Assembly (NCBI RefSeq): GCF_004331035.1
Contig: NZ_SJNT01000008.1
Location: 62,001 to 126,000, forward strand
DNA from: Acinetobacter sp. ANC 4910
GTDB taxonomy: Bacteria; Pseudomonadota; Gammaproteobacteria; Pseudomonadales; Moraxellaceae
DNA length: 64,000 nt
Direction: 5' to 3'
Position 1 is the stretch's first letter. Each line of letters opens with the position of its first letter. The notes under the pieces are model-generated. The model made no database searches and was not told the origin of the DNA. It saw only the letters and a list, made by a program, of their open reading frames with translations. Position numbers and translations under genes: made by a program. Below are positions 27,076 to 36,098 of this stretch, piece by piece.

Positions 27076-28161
27076 ATGCAACCACATATTCGCCTCAACA
27101 TGATTGTTAAAAACGAATCTGCTGTGATTTTACGATGTTTAAAATCGGTCAAACCGTGGATTCATTCTTGGGTGATTGTCGATACAGGATCAACAGATGG
27201 TACACAACAACTGATTCAAGACTTTATGCAAGATCTGCCAGGCAAACTATTTGAGCGCCCTTGGCAGAATTTTGGTTTCAATCGTACTGAAGCCCTACAA
27301 CTGGCACAAGATCCGTCCCTGCCACATGCCGATTACCTGATGTTTATTGATGCCGACCAAACTCTCATGGTATATCCTGAATTTCAATGGGGCACTTTAT
27401 CGGGCTTAGCGTATTATTTTGAATATATTTACGGAAATACCCGCTACCAATTAAATTCGCTTGTTTCAACTCAAGTACCCTGGAAATGGGAAGGTGTTTT
27501 ACACGAATATTTAAACTCACCAGAATCACATCAATGGCAGCTACTCAAAGGTCTTCATGTTTTTGTGCAGCATGATGGTGCCAGAGGGCATGATCCCACA
27601 ACTTATCTCAAAGATATTGAAATTCTAAAACAAGGGATCAAAGATGAACCTAACAATCTCCGATATAAATTTTATTTAGCACAAAGTTATCAAGATGCAA
27701 ATTTACCCGAACAAGCCCTGCAAGCCTATCAAATACGCGCCGATGCAGGAGGATGGGAAGAAGAACGCTGGACAGCACAATTTCGTGCAGCAAAATTCAT
27801 GGAAAAACTCAAGAAACCGACAACTGACATTCGCAACGCTTATTTGCAAGCTTGGGTCAGCCGTCCACAACGTGCTGAATCCCTCTATGAATTGGCACGC
27901 TTTTATCGAGAACAGAAGCAATTTGAAACAGCGTGCCAATTTGCCTTACAAGCTTGCCAGATCAAACGACCAAATGACATTTTATTTGTCGATGACAGTG
28001 TCTACACATGGCGAGCGCTGGATGAACTGAGTGTTACAGCATCCTATTGCCCACACTATAAAGAGGAAGGCAAAAAAGCCATCCTCAAATTATTGATGGA
28101 ACAAAAATACCCTGCCTCCGAAGAAACACGACTCATTACCAATCTACGCTTTTATAAATAA
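27076..28161 (+). CDS. Family 2 glycosyltransferase with TPR-like C terminus
   Basis: 361 residues. The N-terminal GT-A domain (residues about 5-220) shows RLNMIVKNESAVILRCLKSV, IVDTGSTDGTQQLI and a metal-binding YLMFIDADQTL (DxD type). The C-terminal part is helical with tetratricopeptide-like pairs (LRYKFYLAQSYQDANLPEQA). Proteins of this layout often glycosylate surface or membrane-linked acceptors, but the sugar and acceptor are unknown. It lies 180 bases after the transporter pair, behind an AACAGTTGC / GCAACTGTT inverted repeat (26915-26947), and appears to be a separate unit. Confidence 0.83.
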   Translation: MQPHIRLNMIVKNESAVILRCLKSVKPWIHSWVIVDTGSTDGTQQLIQDFMQDLPGKLFERPWQNFGFNRTEALQLAQDPSLPHADYLMFIDADQTLMVYPEFQWGTLSGLAYYFEYIYGNTRYQLNSLVSTQVPWKWEGVLHEYLNSPESHQWQLLKGLHVFVQHDGARGHDPTTYLKDIEILKQGIKDEPNNLRYKFYLAQSYQDANLPEQALQAYQIRADAGGWEEERWTAQFRAAKFMEKLKKPTTDIRNAYLQAWVSRPQRAESLYELARFYREQKQFETACQFALQACQIKRPNDILFVDDSVYTWRALDELSVTASYCPHYKEEGKKAILKLLMEQKYPASEETRLITNLRFYK

Positions 28162-28162
28162 A

Positions 28163-28183
28163 AAACCCTTGCTGAGGCAAGGG
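28163..28183 (-). terminator. Hairpin ending the glycosyltransferase/permease interval
   Basis: ACCCTTGC / GCAAGGGT stem (28165-28183) with a T-run only when read on the minus strand, so it probably stops the TauE/SafE-truB transcript. Confidence 0.65.
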
Positions 28184-28206
28184 TAAGCTTAGAAATTGAA
28201 TTTAAG

Positions 28207-28232
28207 CAGCTGATGCAATTTTGCATCAGCTG
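28207..28232 (-). terminator. 12-bp hairpin just after the TauE/SafE gene
   Basis: CAGCTGATGCAA (28207-28218) / TTGCATCAGCTG (28221-28232) with a 2-base centre, five bases after the minus-strand stop codon. It precedes the T-run hairpin at 28163; the two may act together. Confidence 0.65.
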
Positions 28233-28237
28233 AACCA

Positions 28238-29008
28238 TCAAGCTGTGAAGAAAATTTGATAACTTAGACGGACAATTAAAATAGACACTAATATTAAAAA
28301 GATGATGCGAATAAAACCACTGCCATATTTTAAAGCGAGTTTAACCCCAACCAAAGAACCTGCAATATTGGCAACGGCCATGGTTAAACCAATGCCAAAT
28401 AACACATGACCTGCGGGCACAAAAAAACTCAATGCAGCAAAATTGGTCATGAAATTGGCAATTTTAGAGAGCGCCGAAGCATGAAGAAAATCGACTTTTA
28501 AGTAGCGAATAAAATAGAAAATAAAGAAACTACCCGTGCCTGGTCCAAAAATACCATCATAAAAGCCAATCAAGACACTGCCGACCGCTGCAAGTACCAG
28601 TATTTTAGTGGTGATTTCCTGTTGAAAATGTACCTGACCAAATTGTTTCTTCATGAATGTGTAAATTGCGATAATAATCAACATACACAGCACAAAGGGT
28701 TTCAATACTTGGGTGGGAATCATGGAAACACAGGCGGCTCCCAAGTAGGAACTAATAAAAGCCCCCACCCCTATCACCAACAGCAATTTCCACGACAATG
28801 ATACACGGCGCATAAATGAAAACGCCGCAGATGCCGTACCAAAAATAGAAGAAAGTTTATTGGTGCCAAAAACTGTGGCAGGCGCCAACTGTGGCATTGC
28901 CCCCATAATGGCAGGGATTTGAATGAGTCCACCCCCACCTACTGCAGCATCAATTGCTCCTGCACAAAAAGCAAAGAAGACCAAACTCAGAATAAGATCA
29001 AGTTCCAT
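28238..29008 (-). CDS. TauE/SafE-family membrane permease (TSUP)
   Basis: 256 residues, eight predicted helices, of the TauE/SafE (TSUP) family. Two family repeats: FCAGAIDAAVGGGGLIQIPA near the N terminus and FYDGIFGPGTGSFFIFYF in the second half, both with the conserved Gly-rich, Asp-containing pattern. Family members move sulfite, sulfoacetate or other small anions; the E. coli YfcA subgroup, which this most resembles, has no proven substrate. The start has AGGAGG upstream. It begins 13 bases after the truB stop codon, so the two genes are probably one operon. Confidence 0.85.
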   Translation of the reverse strand: MELDLILSLVFFAFCAGAIDAAVGGGGLIQIPAIMGAMPQLAPATVFGTNKLSSIFGTASAAFSFMRRVSLSWKLLLVIGVGAFISSYLGAACVSMIPTQVLKPFVLCMLIIIAIYTFMKKQFGQVHFQQEITTKILVLAAVGSVLIGFYDGIFGPGTGSFFIFYFIRYLKVDFLHASALSKIANFMTNFAALSFFVPAGHVLFGIGLTMAVANIAGSLVGVKLALKYGSGFIRIIFLILVSILIVRLSYQIFFTA

Positions 29009-29021
29009 CGTATTGAGCCTC

Positions 29022-29927
29022 CTACAGATTCAAAACACGTTTAGGAATTAAACGCTTTCGATCATTAATTTCGGCCAAGCCTAAACACTTTTCACCATCA
29101 AAAACCAACACTTGTGCTTCGGCAGCATGCTCAATATTACTTTCCATACCGCGACTAAAATAGTCTGCCCGACCTTCAGGAACTTGAATTTGAGTAAAAT
29201 GCTGAACAGGTGCATACACAGGCAATAACAGCGCTTCGCGCTCTTGTTCCGTTAAGCCTTCTAAATATTCAATCGTATAACTTGGAATCAGCTCAAAGTG
29301 ACCCGTCTGAATACGGTGCAAATACGTCAAATGCCCTTGCGTCCCTAAAGCTTTGGCAATATCTTCCCCCAGCACACGAATATAGGTGCCTTTAGAGCAA
29401 GTCACATCTAAAGTAATGCTGTTTTCAGTAAAGGAAAGGAGCTGAATCGCCTCAATTGTAATAGGCCGTGCTTCACGTTCCACTTCAATGCCTTTACGCG
29501 CCAATTCGTATAGTGGGCGCCCCTGCTTTTTGAGGGCAGAATACATCGGTGGAATTTGCTGAATTTCTCCAACAAACTGATTCAATACCTGCTGAATTTT
29601 AACTTCTGTCAGTTCTGGCACCGCTTGTTCGAGCAGTATCTCCCCTTCCACATCACCCGTCGTTGTGCTGTGGCCAAGCTGGATCGTGGTTTGATAACGC
29701 TTGGTTGAATCTAATAAGAAATGCGAGAACTTTGTAGCTTCACCAAAGCAAATGGGTAATAAACCAGATGCCAGAGGATCCAAAGCACCCGTATGTCCTG
29801 CTTTCTCTGCCCTCAATAACCAGCGCACTTTTTGTAATGCCGCATTTGAACTAATACCCAAGGGTTTATTTAACAAAAACACCCCATGAACCGCGCGGCG
29901 CTGGATTTTTGCAGCAGATGATTTCAT
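29022..29927 (-). CDS. truB: tRNA pseudouridine(55) synthase
   Basis: 301 residues. TruB makes pseudouridine 55 in the T-loop of all elongator tRNAs. [15 protein letters not shown] and the catalytic [15 protein letters not shown], with Asp50, are seen, as is the [17 protein letters not shown] segment. C-terminal PUA-like domain: [20 protein letters not shown]. In many bacteria truB follows rbfA; here it stands at the head of a short unit with the TauE/SafE gene. ATG start, divergent from the lipase chaperone gene. Confidence 0.95.
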   Translation of the reverse strand: MKSSAAKIQRRAVHGVFLLNKPLGISSNAALQKVRWLLRAEKAGHTGALDPLASGLLPICFGEATKFSHFLLDSTKRYQTTIQLGHSTTTGDVEGEILLEQAVPELTEVKIQQVLNQFVGEIQQIPPMYSALKKQGRPLYELARKGIEVEREARPITIEAIQLLSFTENSITLDVTCSKGTYIRVLGEDIAKALGTQGHLTYLHRIQTGHFELIPSYTIEYLEGLTEQEREALLLPVYAPVQHFTQIQVPEGRADYFSRGMESNIEHAAEAQVLVFDGEKCLGLAEINDRKRLIPKRVLNL

Positions 29928-30080
29928 AACTCAGAACACGTATTTCAACTGCCGCAATACTAACAACCGCTCATCTAGTTTTACAACTTTTCTGTTGTTT
30001 ATTTGCGTTTGCATTGCACAATAAAACAAGTTCAGCGAATGAACTGCATAAAAATTAAAAATGGATATTAGGCATAGGAT

Positions 30081-31118
30081 ATGCAAAAAAAGAAATTATG
30101 GCTGATACTCGCCGTTGTACTGGTTATTCTAATCGGCTTTTTAGTGTGGCTTGCGCCGAGTGCAACCACAGGCTCCAATACCACAGCCCTTTCACTCGCA
30201 AATGCGCCGTCGAATTCAACATCGGCTCTTGCTGGGAATACAGCATTATCGCCTGACTCCACACAGCCTTTTGTCAGCACAAGCCAACAAGATACCGAAG
30301 TGAATTGTCAGCTTAGTTTAGACCAAAGCCAGCATTTAATCGTGAATGAGCAAACACGCAATTGCTTTGAATATTTCATTACCCAATATGGTGAAAAAAA
30401 GATTGACCAGATTAAGCAAGATTTTACGCACTACATGCAAAAAGGCTACAAAGAACCTGCGTTAAGCCAAATTATTGATTTGTGGAATCGCTATATTGAT
30501 TACCGTATTCAGTTAGGCAACTTAAAAGAACCCAACTTAGACAAACAAGACCCTGAGTACTATCGAAAAGTTTTTACATTGATGAAAAACTTACGCACAC
30601 AATTTTTTTCCCCTACTGAAATTGAGGGATTATTTGGTGCAGAAAATACCTACCATGAATATACCTTAGACCGCATGTCAATCATGGCAGATTCATCTCT
30701 AAATGAAGTTCAAAAGGCACAAAAACTAAAAGAACTATTTGCCCAGTTGCCTGAAGATTGGCGTGAAAATTTGGAACAGTTGTCTAAGTTGGAAGATCTA
30801 CGCAAATTGGCCAGTGATATTAAAGCTCGCGGTGGTTCTGCTGATGAACTTCGCCAAATGCGTATGAATTTAGTCGGTGCAGATGCAACCGCTAGACTAG
30901 AACAACTAGATCAAGACCGAGGCCAATGGAAATCACGTGTAAATGATTACTTAATGCAGCGTGACCAAATTCTAAAGAGCCAGATGAGCGAATCTGCACA
31001 ACAACAAGCGATTGCTCAATTACGCCAGCAACAATTTAAAAATCCACAAGAACAACTTCGACTTGGAACCTTTGAAACCACCCATGACTCAGGAGGAAAG
31101 CTCCCGTTCGCGGAATAA
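30081..31118 (+). CDS. lifO: Lipase-specific foldase (lipase chaperone)
   Basis: 345-residue membrane-anchored periplasmic foldase needed to fold secreted class I lipases. One N-terminal membrane helix (WLILAVVLVILIGFLVWL) is followed by an Ala/Thr/Ser-rich linker and the long helical lipase-binding body: YFITQYGEKKIDQIKQDF, LWNRYIDYRIQLGNL and the C-terminal RQQQFKNPQEQLRLGTFE. RxxFDY..S..GE is not exact, but YFITQYGE fits its place. It lies directly upstream of the lipase genes (33 bases), the chaperone-first order known in Acinetobacter lipBA and opposite to Pseudomonas. Cotranscription is likely. Confidence 0.88.
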   Translation: MQKKKLWLILAVVLVILIGFLVWLAPSATTGSNTTALSLANAPSNSTSALAGNTALSPDSTQPFVSTSQQDTEVNCQLSLDQSQHLIVNEQTRNCFEYFITQYGEKKIDQIKQDFTHYMQKGYKEPALSQIIDLWNRYIDYRIQLGNLKEPNLDKQDPEYYRKVFTLMKNLRTQFFSPTEIEGLFGAENTYHEYTLDRMSIMADSSLNEVQKAQKLKELFAQLPEDWRENLEQLSKLEDLRKLASDIKARGGSADELRQMRMNLVGADATARLEQLDQDRGQWKSRVNDYLMQRDQILKSQMSESAQQQAIAQLRQQQFKNPQEQLRLGTFETTHDSGGKLPFAE

Positions 31119-31151
31119 TGCTGCATCACACACTTTTTTCAGGATGAAAAT

Positions 31152-32135
31152 ATGTATAAAACGAAAAATATAGCACATAGTCTTTCACTGCTCGGTTTAG
31201 CCGCATGTATCGGGCTTGGCACTCAAACTGTATCTGCTGGTGTCCTAAGCGTGACGAATACTGCCCAAAGTACCTATGCCAAAACCAAATATCCATTATT
31301 GTTCACTCATGGAATGTTTGGCTTTAGTCGCGTTGGCGTCGCTGAATTCGGCTTGGATTATTGGTATCAAATTCTGCCCGATCTGGCACGTAATGGTGCA
31401 ACCACTTTTGCTGCACAAATCTCACCTTTAGAATCGACCGAAGTCCGTGGTGAACAACTGTTACAGCAAGTCGAAGAAGTGATGGCCATTACTGGTAAAT
31501 CCAAAGTGAATTTAATAGGACATAGCCATGGCGGGCCGACCATTCGCTATGTCGAAGCAGTCAAACCTCAATATGTCGCTTCCCTAACTGGGGTGGGTGC
31601 TACATTTAGAGGTTCCAAAGTCGCAGATGATTTACTTGCAAACCAAACGGGTTCACAGCTCTTAAGCATCGCCACAGATTATATTATTGGACCACTCATT
31701 ACCTTTGCAGAAGGGAACCCATCGCTGCAAAGTGATCTTAAAGCCTCTCTAACCTCGATCAGCGAAAAAGGCTCTCAAATCTTTAATCAAAAATACCCAA
31801 CCACAGCCTTAGCATCGGACTGTAGTAAAAGTGGAGCCAGCTCCAACAATGGGACCTATTATTATTCTTGGACTGGAACCTCTCAAGTGACCAACGTCAT
31901 TGATGTTGCAGACAGTGCCATTTCACTACTGGCTCCCATCTCCTATCTCAGTACCGACAATGATGGATTGGTTGCGCGTTGCAGCACCCATTTCGGAAAA
32001 GTCATTCGTGATAATTACGATTGGAATCACCTAGATGAGGTGAACCAAGTTTTAGGATTAAGAGGATTGTTCAGCCCAGATCCCGTCGATGTTTATCGTC
32101 AACATGCCAACCGCTTGAAACTTCAAGGTCTTTAA
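31152..32135 (+). CDS. lipA: Secreted triacylglycerol lipase (first copy)
   Basis: 327 residues with signal peptide (cleavage after TVSA, about residue 29); secreted through Sec and then type II secretion in this family. Lipase subfamily I of the Pseudomonas/Burkholderia type: oxyanion loop FTHGMFGF, nucleophile elbow GHSHGG with Ser125, acid Asp271 in TDNDGLVARCS and His293 in NWNHLDEVNQ. Cys224 and Cys277 form the probable conserved disulfide. Calcium-binding Asp is expected near the His. It needs the foldase encoded just upstream. A terminator hairpin follows, but a second lipase comes after it. Confidence 0.93.
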   Translation: MYKTKNIAHSLSLLGLAACIGLGTQTVSAGVLSVTNTAQSTYAKTKYPLLFTHGMFGFSRVGVAEFGLDYWYQILPDLARNGATTFAAQISPLESTEVRGEQLLQQVEEVMAITGKSKVNLIGHSHGGPTIRYVEAVKPQYVASLTGVGATFRGSKVADDLLANQTGSQLLSIATDYIIGPLITFAEGNPSLQSDLKASLTSISEKGSQIFNQKYPTTALASDCSKSGASSNNGTYYYSWTGTSQVTNVIDVADSAISLLAPISYLSTDNDGLVARCSTHFGKVIRDNYDWNHLDEVNQVLGLRGLFSPDPVDVYRQHANRLKLQGL

Positions 32136-32144
32136 TACAGACAC

Positions 32145-32178
32145 TCCCGCTGAGCACATGACTTAGCGGGATTTCTTT
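32145..32178 (+). terminator. Terminator between the two lipase genes
   Basis: TCCCGCT (32145-32151) / AGCGGGA (32165-32171) stem followed by a T-rich tail. Confidence 0.75.
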
Positions 32179-32302
32179 AGAATTATAAAGTTACAAATTG
32201 CATTTAATTTAATCGGATTTATCCGCCCAATCCTCACTCCAACTTTATACTCATTTTGACAATTATTTTTGTCGATAGAAAAATTAAAATAGAGGAAGAT
32301 CA

Positions 32303-33274
32303 ATGAAATATGGACTCTTGATAGCTGGACTGCTATCAACCTGTGTACTAAGCACCACCCAAACCCAAGCCAGTGCATCACAAATTCAAGCTAATTACGT
32401 CACCTCAAACTATGCAAAAACCAAATATCCATTGGTCTTTGCACATGGGATGGGCGGATGGATTCGTGCAGGCACAGATGAACTGGGTGTGGATTATTGG
32501 TATCAAATTTTGCCTGATTTAGCACGCAATGGTGCCAATGCATGGGCAACACGCGTTTCACCCTTTAATAGCTCGGAAGTTCGCGGTGAACAACTGCTAC
32601 AACAAGTCGATGAAATTTTAGCCATTACAGGTGCAAGCAAAGTCAATTTACTGGGACATAGTCACGGCGGGCATAGTATTGCTTATGTTTCGAATGTTGC
32701 CCCATCTAAAGTCGCTTCTGCAACTGCAATTTCAAGTCCATTAAAGGGCTCACCTGTCGCAGATCTGATTATTTCTGCTCAAGGTACACCGCTAGAACAA
32801 CCCTTGGTTGGCCTGATTAACTTTGGCTCTAAAGCGATTGTATGGGCACAACAGCAAGACCCCAACGCCCTCCCACATGACGCTCTTGCTGCAGGAAAAA
32901 GCTTAAGTCAGGCAGGCTCAAAAGCATTTGCACAAAAGTATGCACTGGGTATGCCCCAAACAAGTTGTGGTGAAGGTGTTGCAACAGAAAATGGAATTTA
33001 CTTCTATTCGTTTTCGGGCAATTCTACTTTAACCAATATCCTTGATCCAGATTCATTATTGGCAGCTACAGGTTTATTGATGCAAGCACCAAATGACAAT
33101 GATGGTTTGGTTTCACGTTGTAGCGCAAAATATGGTAAGACCATTCGAGACAATTACAACTGGAACCATTTAGATGTCATTAATCAATTCTTTGCTTTGC
33201 GCTCAGTATTCTCGCCAGATCCAGTCGATGTCTATCGTCAACATGCCAACCGCTTAAAACTGCAAGGGCTTTAA
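32303..33274 (+). CDS. Secreted triacylglycerol lipase (second copy)
   Basis: 323 residues with a signal peptide (cleavage near TQASA, residue 25). Paralogue of the upstream lipase: oxyanion loop FAHGMGGW, Ser120 in GHSHGGH, Asp267 in NDNDGLVSRCS, His289 in NWNHLDVINQ. The C-terminal 20 residues, SPDPVDVYRQHANRLKLQGL, are identical to the first copy. AGAGGAAGATCA precedes the ATG. It is separated from copy one by a terminator and 120 bases, so it may have its own promoter while sharing the foldase. Confidence 0.92.
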   Translation: MKYGLLIAGLLSTCVLSTTQTQASASQIQANYVTSNYAKTKYPLVFAHGMGGWIRAGTDELGVDYWYQILPDLARNGANAWATRVSPFNSSEVRGEQLLQQVDEILAITGASKVNLLGHSHGGHSIAYVSNVAPSKVASATAISSPLKGSPVADLIISAQGTPLEQPLVGLINFGSKAIVWAQQQDPNALPHDALAAGKSLSQAGSKAFAQKYALGMPQTSCGEGVATENGIYFYSFSGNSTLTNILDPDSLLAATGLLMQAPNDNDGLVSRCSAKYGKTIRDNYNWNHLDVINQFFALRSVFSPDPVDVYRQHANRLKLQGL

Positions 33275-33285
33275 TCATCAAGCAT

Positions 33286-33314
33286 AAAAAAATGCGCCAT
33301 TTGGCGCATTTTTT
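33286..33314. terminator. Bidirectional terminator between the second lipase and rplS
   Basis: AAAAAATGCGCC / GGCGCATTTTTT with an ATTT loop; A and T runs on both sides serve the convergent genes. Confidence 0.92.
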
Positions 33315-33335
33315 AACTCGTGTAAAAACTTAAAA

Positions 33336-33710
33336 TTAAGCTTTAACTTTACGAGCTGGTAATTTTTCACGAATACGTGCAGCTTTACCAGACAATTCAC
33401 GTAGGTAGTAAAGTTTAGCACGACGAACGTCACCACGACGTTTCACTTCGATTTTAGCAACAACTGGAGAGTGAGTTTGGAAAACACGCTCAACACCAAC
33501 ACCGCTAGAAATTTTACGTACTGTGAACGCAGAGTTCAAGCCACGGTTTTTCTTCGCAATAACAACACCTTCAAATGCTTGAAGACGCTCGCGATCACCT
33601 TCTTTTACTTTTACCTGAACGATAACAGTATCACCTGGTGCAAAAGCTGGGATGTCTTGTTTAAGCTGTGCATTTTCAACAGCTTGTACTAAAGGATGCT
33701 TACCGCTCAT
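33336..33710 (-). CDS. rplS: 50S ribosomal protein L19
   Basis: 124 residues. L19 sits at the 30S-50S interface. [20 protein letters not shown] opens the protein, and [20 protein letters not shown] and [20 protein letters not shown] are typical. GGAGATACCCC precedes the ATG at 33710; the longer frame to 33755 has no such site. It is the last gene of the rpsP-rimM-trmD-rplS block, separated from trmD by an unusually long 188-base gap. Confidence 0.97.
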   Translation of the reverse strand: MSGKHPLVQAVENAQLKQDIPAFAPGDTVIVQVKVKEGDRERLQAFEGVVIAKKNRGLNSAFTVRKISSGVGVERVFQTHSPVVAKIEVKRRGDVRRAKLYYLRELSGKAARIREKLPARKVKA

Positions 33711-33898
33711 GGGGTATCTCCAATATGTGTGGGTCAGAAGAGGTCTGATATCCACTGGGTATAGAGGCTAAAATCGCATAGACCCGATTGACTTTCCCTT
33801 TATACTTGACCGCTTCAAGACATAAAGAGCCTAATAAACAACACTTCAACACAACCGTTCAAGTATTGGGTTCGGAAAATAACTTGAAGTTATCTGCC
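33711..33898 (-). other. 188-base leader between trmD and rplS
   Basis: Non-coding. It holds a 15-base palindrome ATAACTTGAAGTTAT (33879-33893) just after trmD, GGGTATAG...CATAGACCC partly paired arms, and TCAGA/TCTGA arms near the rplS start. It could contain an internal promoter or a leader structure controlling L19. Confidence 0.4.
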
Positions 33899-34633
33899 TT
33901 ATAAATCTTTCAGCCATTTTTTTTGCTGCTTGGTCAACTCTACCTTTTCCACCAACTCAGGTCGGCGTTCAAGAGTACGCTGATAACGCTGCAAAAATCG
34001 CCATTTTTCAATATTGGCATGATGTCCCGACTTCAATATATCGGGCACATCCAAACCTTCAAAATGGTCTGGCTTGGTATATTGTGGGCAATCTAAAAGA
34101 CCGTCCACAAAAGAATCTTGCACAGCCGATTGTTCATCAGACATGGTATTCGGCAAACGTCGAATAATACTGTCCAACAACACCATCGCAGGAAGCTCTC
34201 CACCCGATAAAACGTAATCCCCTATGGACCATTCCTGATCAACATATTTTTGGATCAAACGCTCATCAACCCCTTCATAGCGCCCACATAATACAATCAA
34301 CCCATCATAATCGACAAACTGTTGTACCGCAGGCTCATTTAAGGTTTTTCCTTGCGGTGACATATACACCACAGGAACATGAACTGCGCCCGCTTGCTCT
34401 GCAAGCTGTTTGGCACGTTGAATGGCTTTTGCCAGAGGCTCCGCCATCATCACCATACCTGGACCACCACCAAAGGGACGTTCATCCACTCGTTTGTAGT
34501 TGCCCTCAGCAAATTCACGTGGATTAATACAATGGACTTGTATAATGTCACGCTTTGCTGCGCGCCCGCTAATACCGTAGGCTGTAATCGCTTCAAACAT
34601 TTCAGGAAAAAGCGTAATGACTGCAAAAAACAC
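33899..34633 (-). CDS. trmD: tRNA (guanine(37)-N1)-methyltransferase
   Basis: 244 residues. TrmD methylates G37 next to the anticodon and prevents frameshifting. The trefoil-knot SAM site is visible in [17 protein letters not shown] and [20 protein letters not shown], and the N-terminal [12 protein letters not shown] is conserved. The start is a GTG at 34633 after GAGGAG; the family usually starts with this MFF/MWI-type end. Middle gene of the ribosomal block. Confidence 0.97.
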   Translation of the reverse strand: MFFAVITLFPEMFEAITAYGISGRAAKRDIIQVHCINPREFAEGNYKRVDERPFGGGPGMVMMAEPLAKAIQRAKQLAEQAGAVHVPVVYMSPQGKTLNEPAVQQFVDYDGLIVLCGRYEGVDERLIQKYVDQEWSIGDYVLSGGELPAMVLLDSIIRRLPNTMSDEQSAVQDSFVDGLLDCPQYTKPDHFEGLDVPDILKSGHHANIEKWRFLQRYQRTLERRPELVEKVELTKQQKKWLKDL

Positions 34634-34676
34634 CGCAGACTCCTCTATTTTCCTGCTGTGTGAATCCTAAACAGGA

Positions 34677-35225
34677 TTAATAATCTACGCCCCAATTTAC
34701 GTAGATACGACCAGCTTCGAGATCAACGCGTTGTATCACATCTTTATGCCATGGAATCATACGCTCTTCACTATCGATGCTTTCAGCAGTTGCGCGAACC
34801 ACCATCACATCATTAGCGCCTGTTTCGAACAGTTCATGGATTTGACCGAGATTCACTTCTTGCTCTTCATCATTCAGACCTAACACAGTTAAGCCTTTTA
34901 AATCCGACCAATAATACTCGTCCACGCCTGCTTGAGGCAGTTGAGATTTTGAGATCCAGACATTTGCACCGACCAGATTATCTGCTGCTGTGCGATCACT
35001 CACACCCTTCAGCCAAACAACCAAACCTTTGCCATGTGGTTTCCAACGTTTTACATCGACAACTTGCCAACCTGCTTTGGTCTCAATGTACCAAGGCAGG
35101 TAGTCAAATATGTTGCTCATAGGTTCTGTATTGGAATAGACCCAGAGCCACCCATTTAATCCATATGCTGAACGTAACTGTCCAATCTGAATACGATCTT
35201 CGGGAACATTCTGTGTTGGTGTCAT
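34677..35225 (-). CDS. rimM: 16S rRNA processing protein RimM
   Basis: 182 residues. RimM helps mature the 30S head and binds S19. N-terminal beta-barrel domain with IGQLRSAYGLNGWLWVYSNT, and PRC-barrel C-terminal domain with EYYWSDLKGLTVLGLNDEEQ and MIPWHKDVIQRVDLEAGRIY. ATG start; 25 bases after rpsP stop and 43 before trmD start, in the usual order. Confidence 0.96.
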   Translation of the reverse strand: MTPTQNVPEDRIQIGQLRSAYGLNGWLWVYSNTEPMSNIFDYLPWYIETKAGWQVVDVKRWKPHGKGLVVWLKGVSDRTAADNLVGANVWISKSQLPQAGVDEYYWSDLKGLTVLGLNDEEQEVNLGQIHELFETGANDVMVVRATAESIDSEERMIPWHKDVIQRVDLEAGRIYVNWGVDY

Positions 35226-35250
35226 GGGCTACCTACTACTTAATCTAAAA

Positions 35251-35508
35251 TTATGCAGTAGCTGTAGCTTTCTTAGCTTGAGCAGCTAAAGAAGCAACAC
35301 GATCAGAAGGTTGAGCACCTTGTGCTACCCAATGAGCAAAACGGTCAGCATCTAAACGAAGTTTTTCTGCTTTACCTTGAGCTGTCGGGTTGAAGAAACC
35401 AATACGTTCGATGAAACGACCGTCACGTGCATTACGACTATCAGTCACAATGATTTGATAAAACGGACGTTTTTTAGCACCACCGCGTGCAAGACGAATA
35501 ACTACCAT
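35251..35508 (-). CDS. rpsP: 30S ribosomal protein S16
   Basis: 85 residues. S16 is a primary assembly protein of the small subunit. [20 protein letters not shown] and [19 protein letters not shown] are the family signature. First gene of the block; its promoter should lie in 35509-35640. A perfect DnaA-box sequence (TTATCCACA, 35630-35638) lies between its promoter side and the end of the pilin gene. Confidence 0.97.
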   Translation of the reverse strand: MVVIRLARGGAKKRPFYQIIVTDSRNARDGRFIERIGFFNPTAQGKAEKLRLDADRFAHWVAQGAQPSDRVASLAAQAKKATATA

Positions 35509-35654
35509 GATACAACCTTATAGTTTTTACGGATTATCCCTGTACCGACCATCGATACACTTCAAACCCCTTTCATAGAGGGCAATATTCTACGCTAAAT
35601 TCTGCAATAGGGAAAGGTTAAAAAATGATTTATCCACAGTTTTGAATTTAGCTG

Positions 35655-36098
35655 CTAGCGACCATCCCACGTTGAGCCTGCTGACAGTGCACATGTAGTC
35701 GCAGCCTTTGCCCAATATTTTTGCCCTTGGTCATTTAAACAAATAATCCCATTTCCGTCTTGAGCCGTGCCTGATTTAGGGGTTGCTATCAACAACCAAC
35801 TATTCGTATCAGCGGAACTACTGGTTAGTGCAACATTATTTCTATCAGTGATCGTTAAGTCATACATCCCGTCAGGGGTTTGAGTCGCACTATATACATT
35901 TGACAATGTTCTTCCCGCAAAATTACTGTTGGCGAGCTTATAACTCGCCAAAGTACGTGCAATTTGTAACATTTCAGCTTGTGCATCTGCTCTCTGCACA
36001 CGCACCTTGTAACCTATATAAGATGGGTAAGCGATTGCTGCGAGAATTCCGATGATTGTAACGACAATCATTAACTCGATAAGTGTAAAGCCTTTCAT
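35655..36098 (-). CDS. Type IV minor pilin (PilE/ComF-like), last in pilus operon
   Basis: 147 residues. Prepilin leader MKG followed by [20 protein letters not shown], with cleavage after Gly3 by PilD and Glu5 of the mature protein. The soluble domain ends with two Cys, in NGIICLND and ATTCALS. Its start overlaps the previous gene's stop (TAATG), so translation is coupled. It occupies the position of PilE in Pseudomonas and of ComF in A. baylyi, after the PilY1/ComC gene; the operon primes pili for twitching and DNA uptake. The longer frame to 36134 has no ribosome-binding site advantage. Confidence 0.88.
   Translation of the reverse strand: MKGFTLIELMIVVTIIGILAAIAYPSYIGYKVRVQRADAQAEMLQIARTLASYKLANSNFAGRTLSNVYSATQTPDGMYDLTITDRNNVALTSSSADTNSWLLIATPKSGTAQDGNGIICLNDQGQKYWAKAATTCALSAGSTWDGR

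Noticed and set aside
35630..35638. Single TTATCCACA near rpsP (and another at 21602-21610)
   Set aside because: Single boxes are expected by chance in a genome of this composition; only the 15269-15344 cluster stands out.
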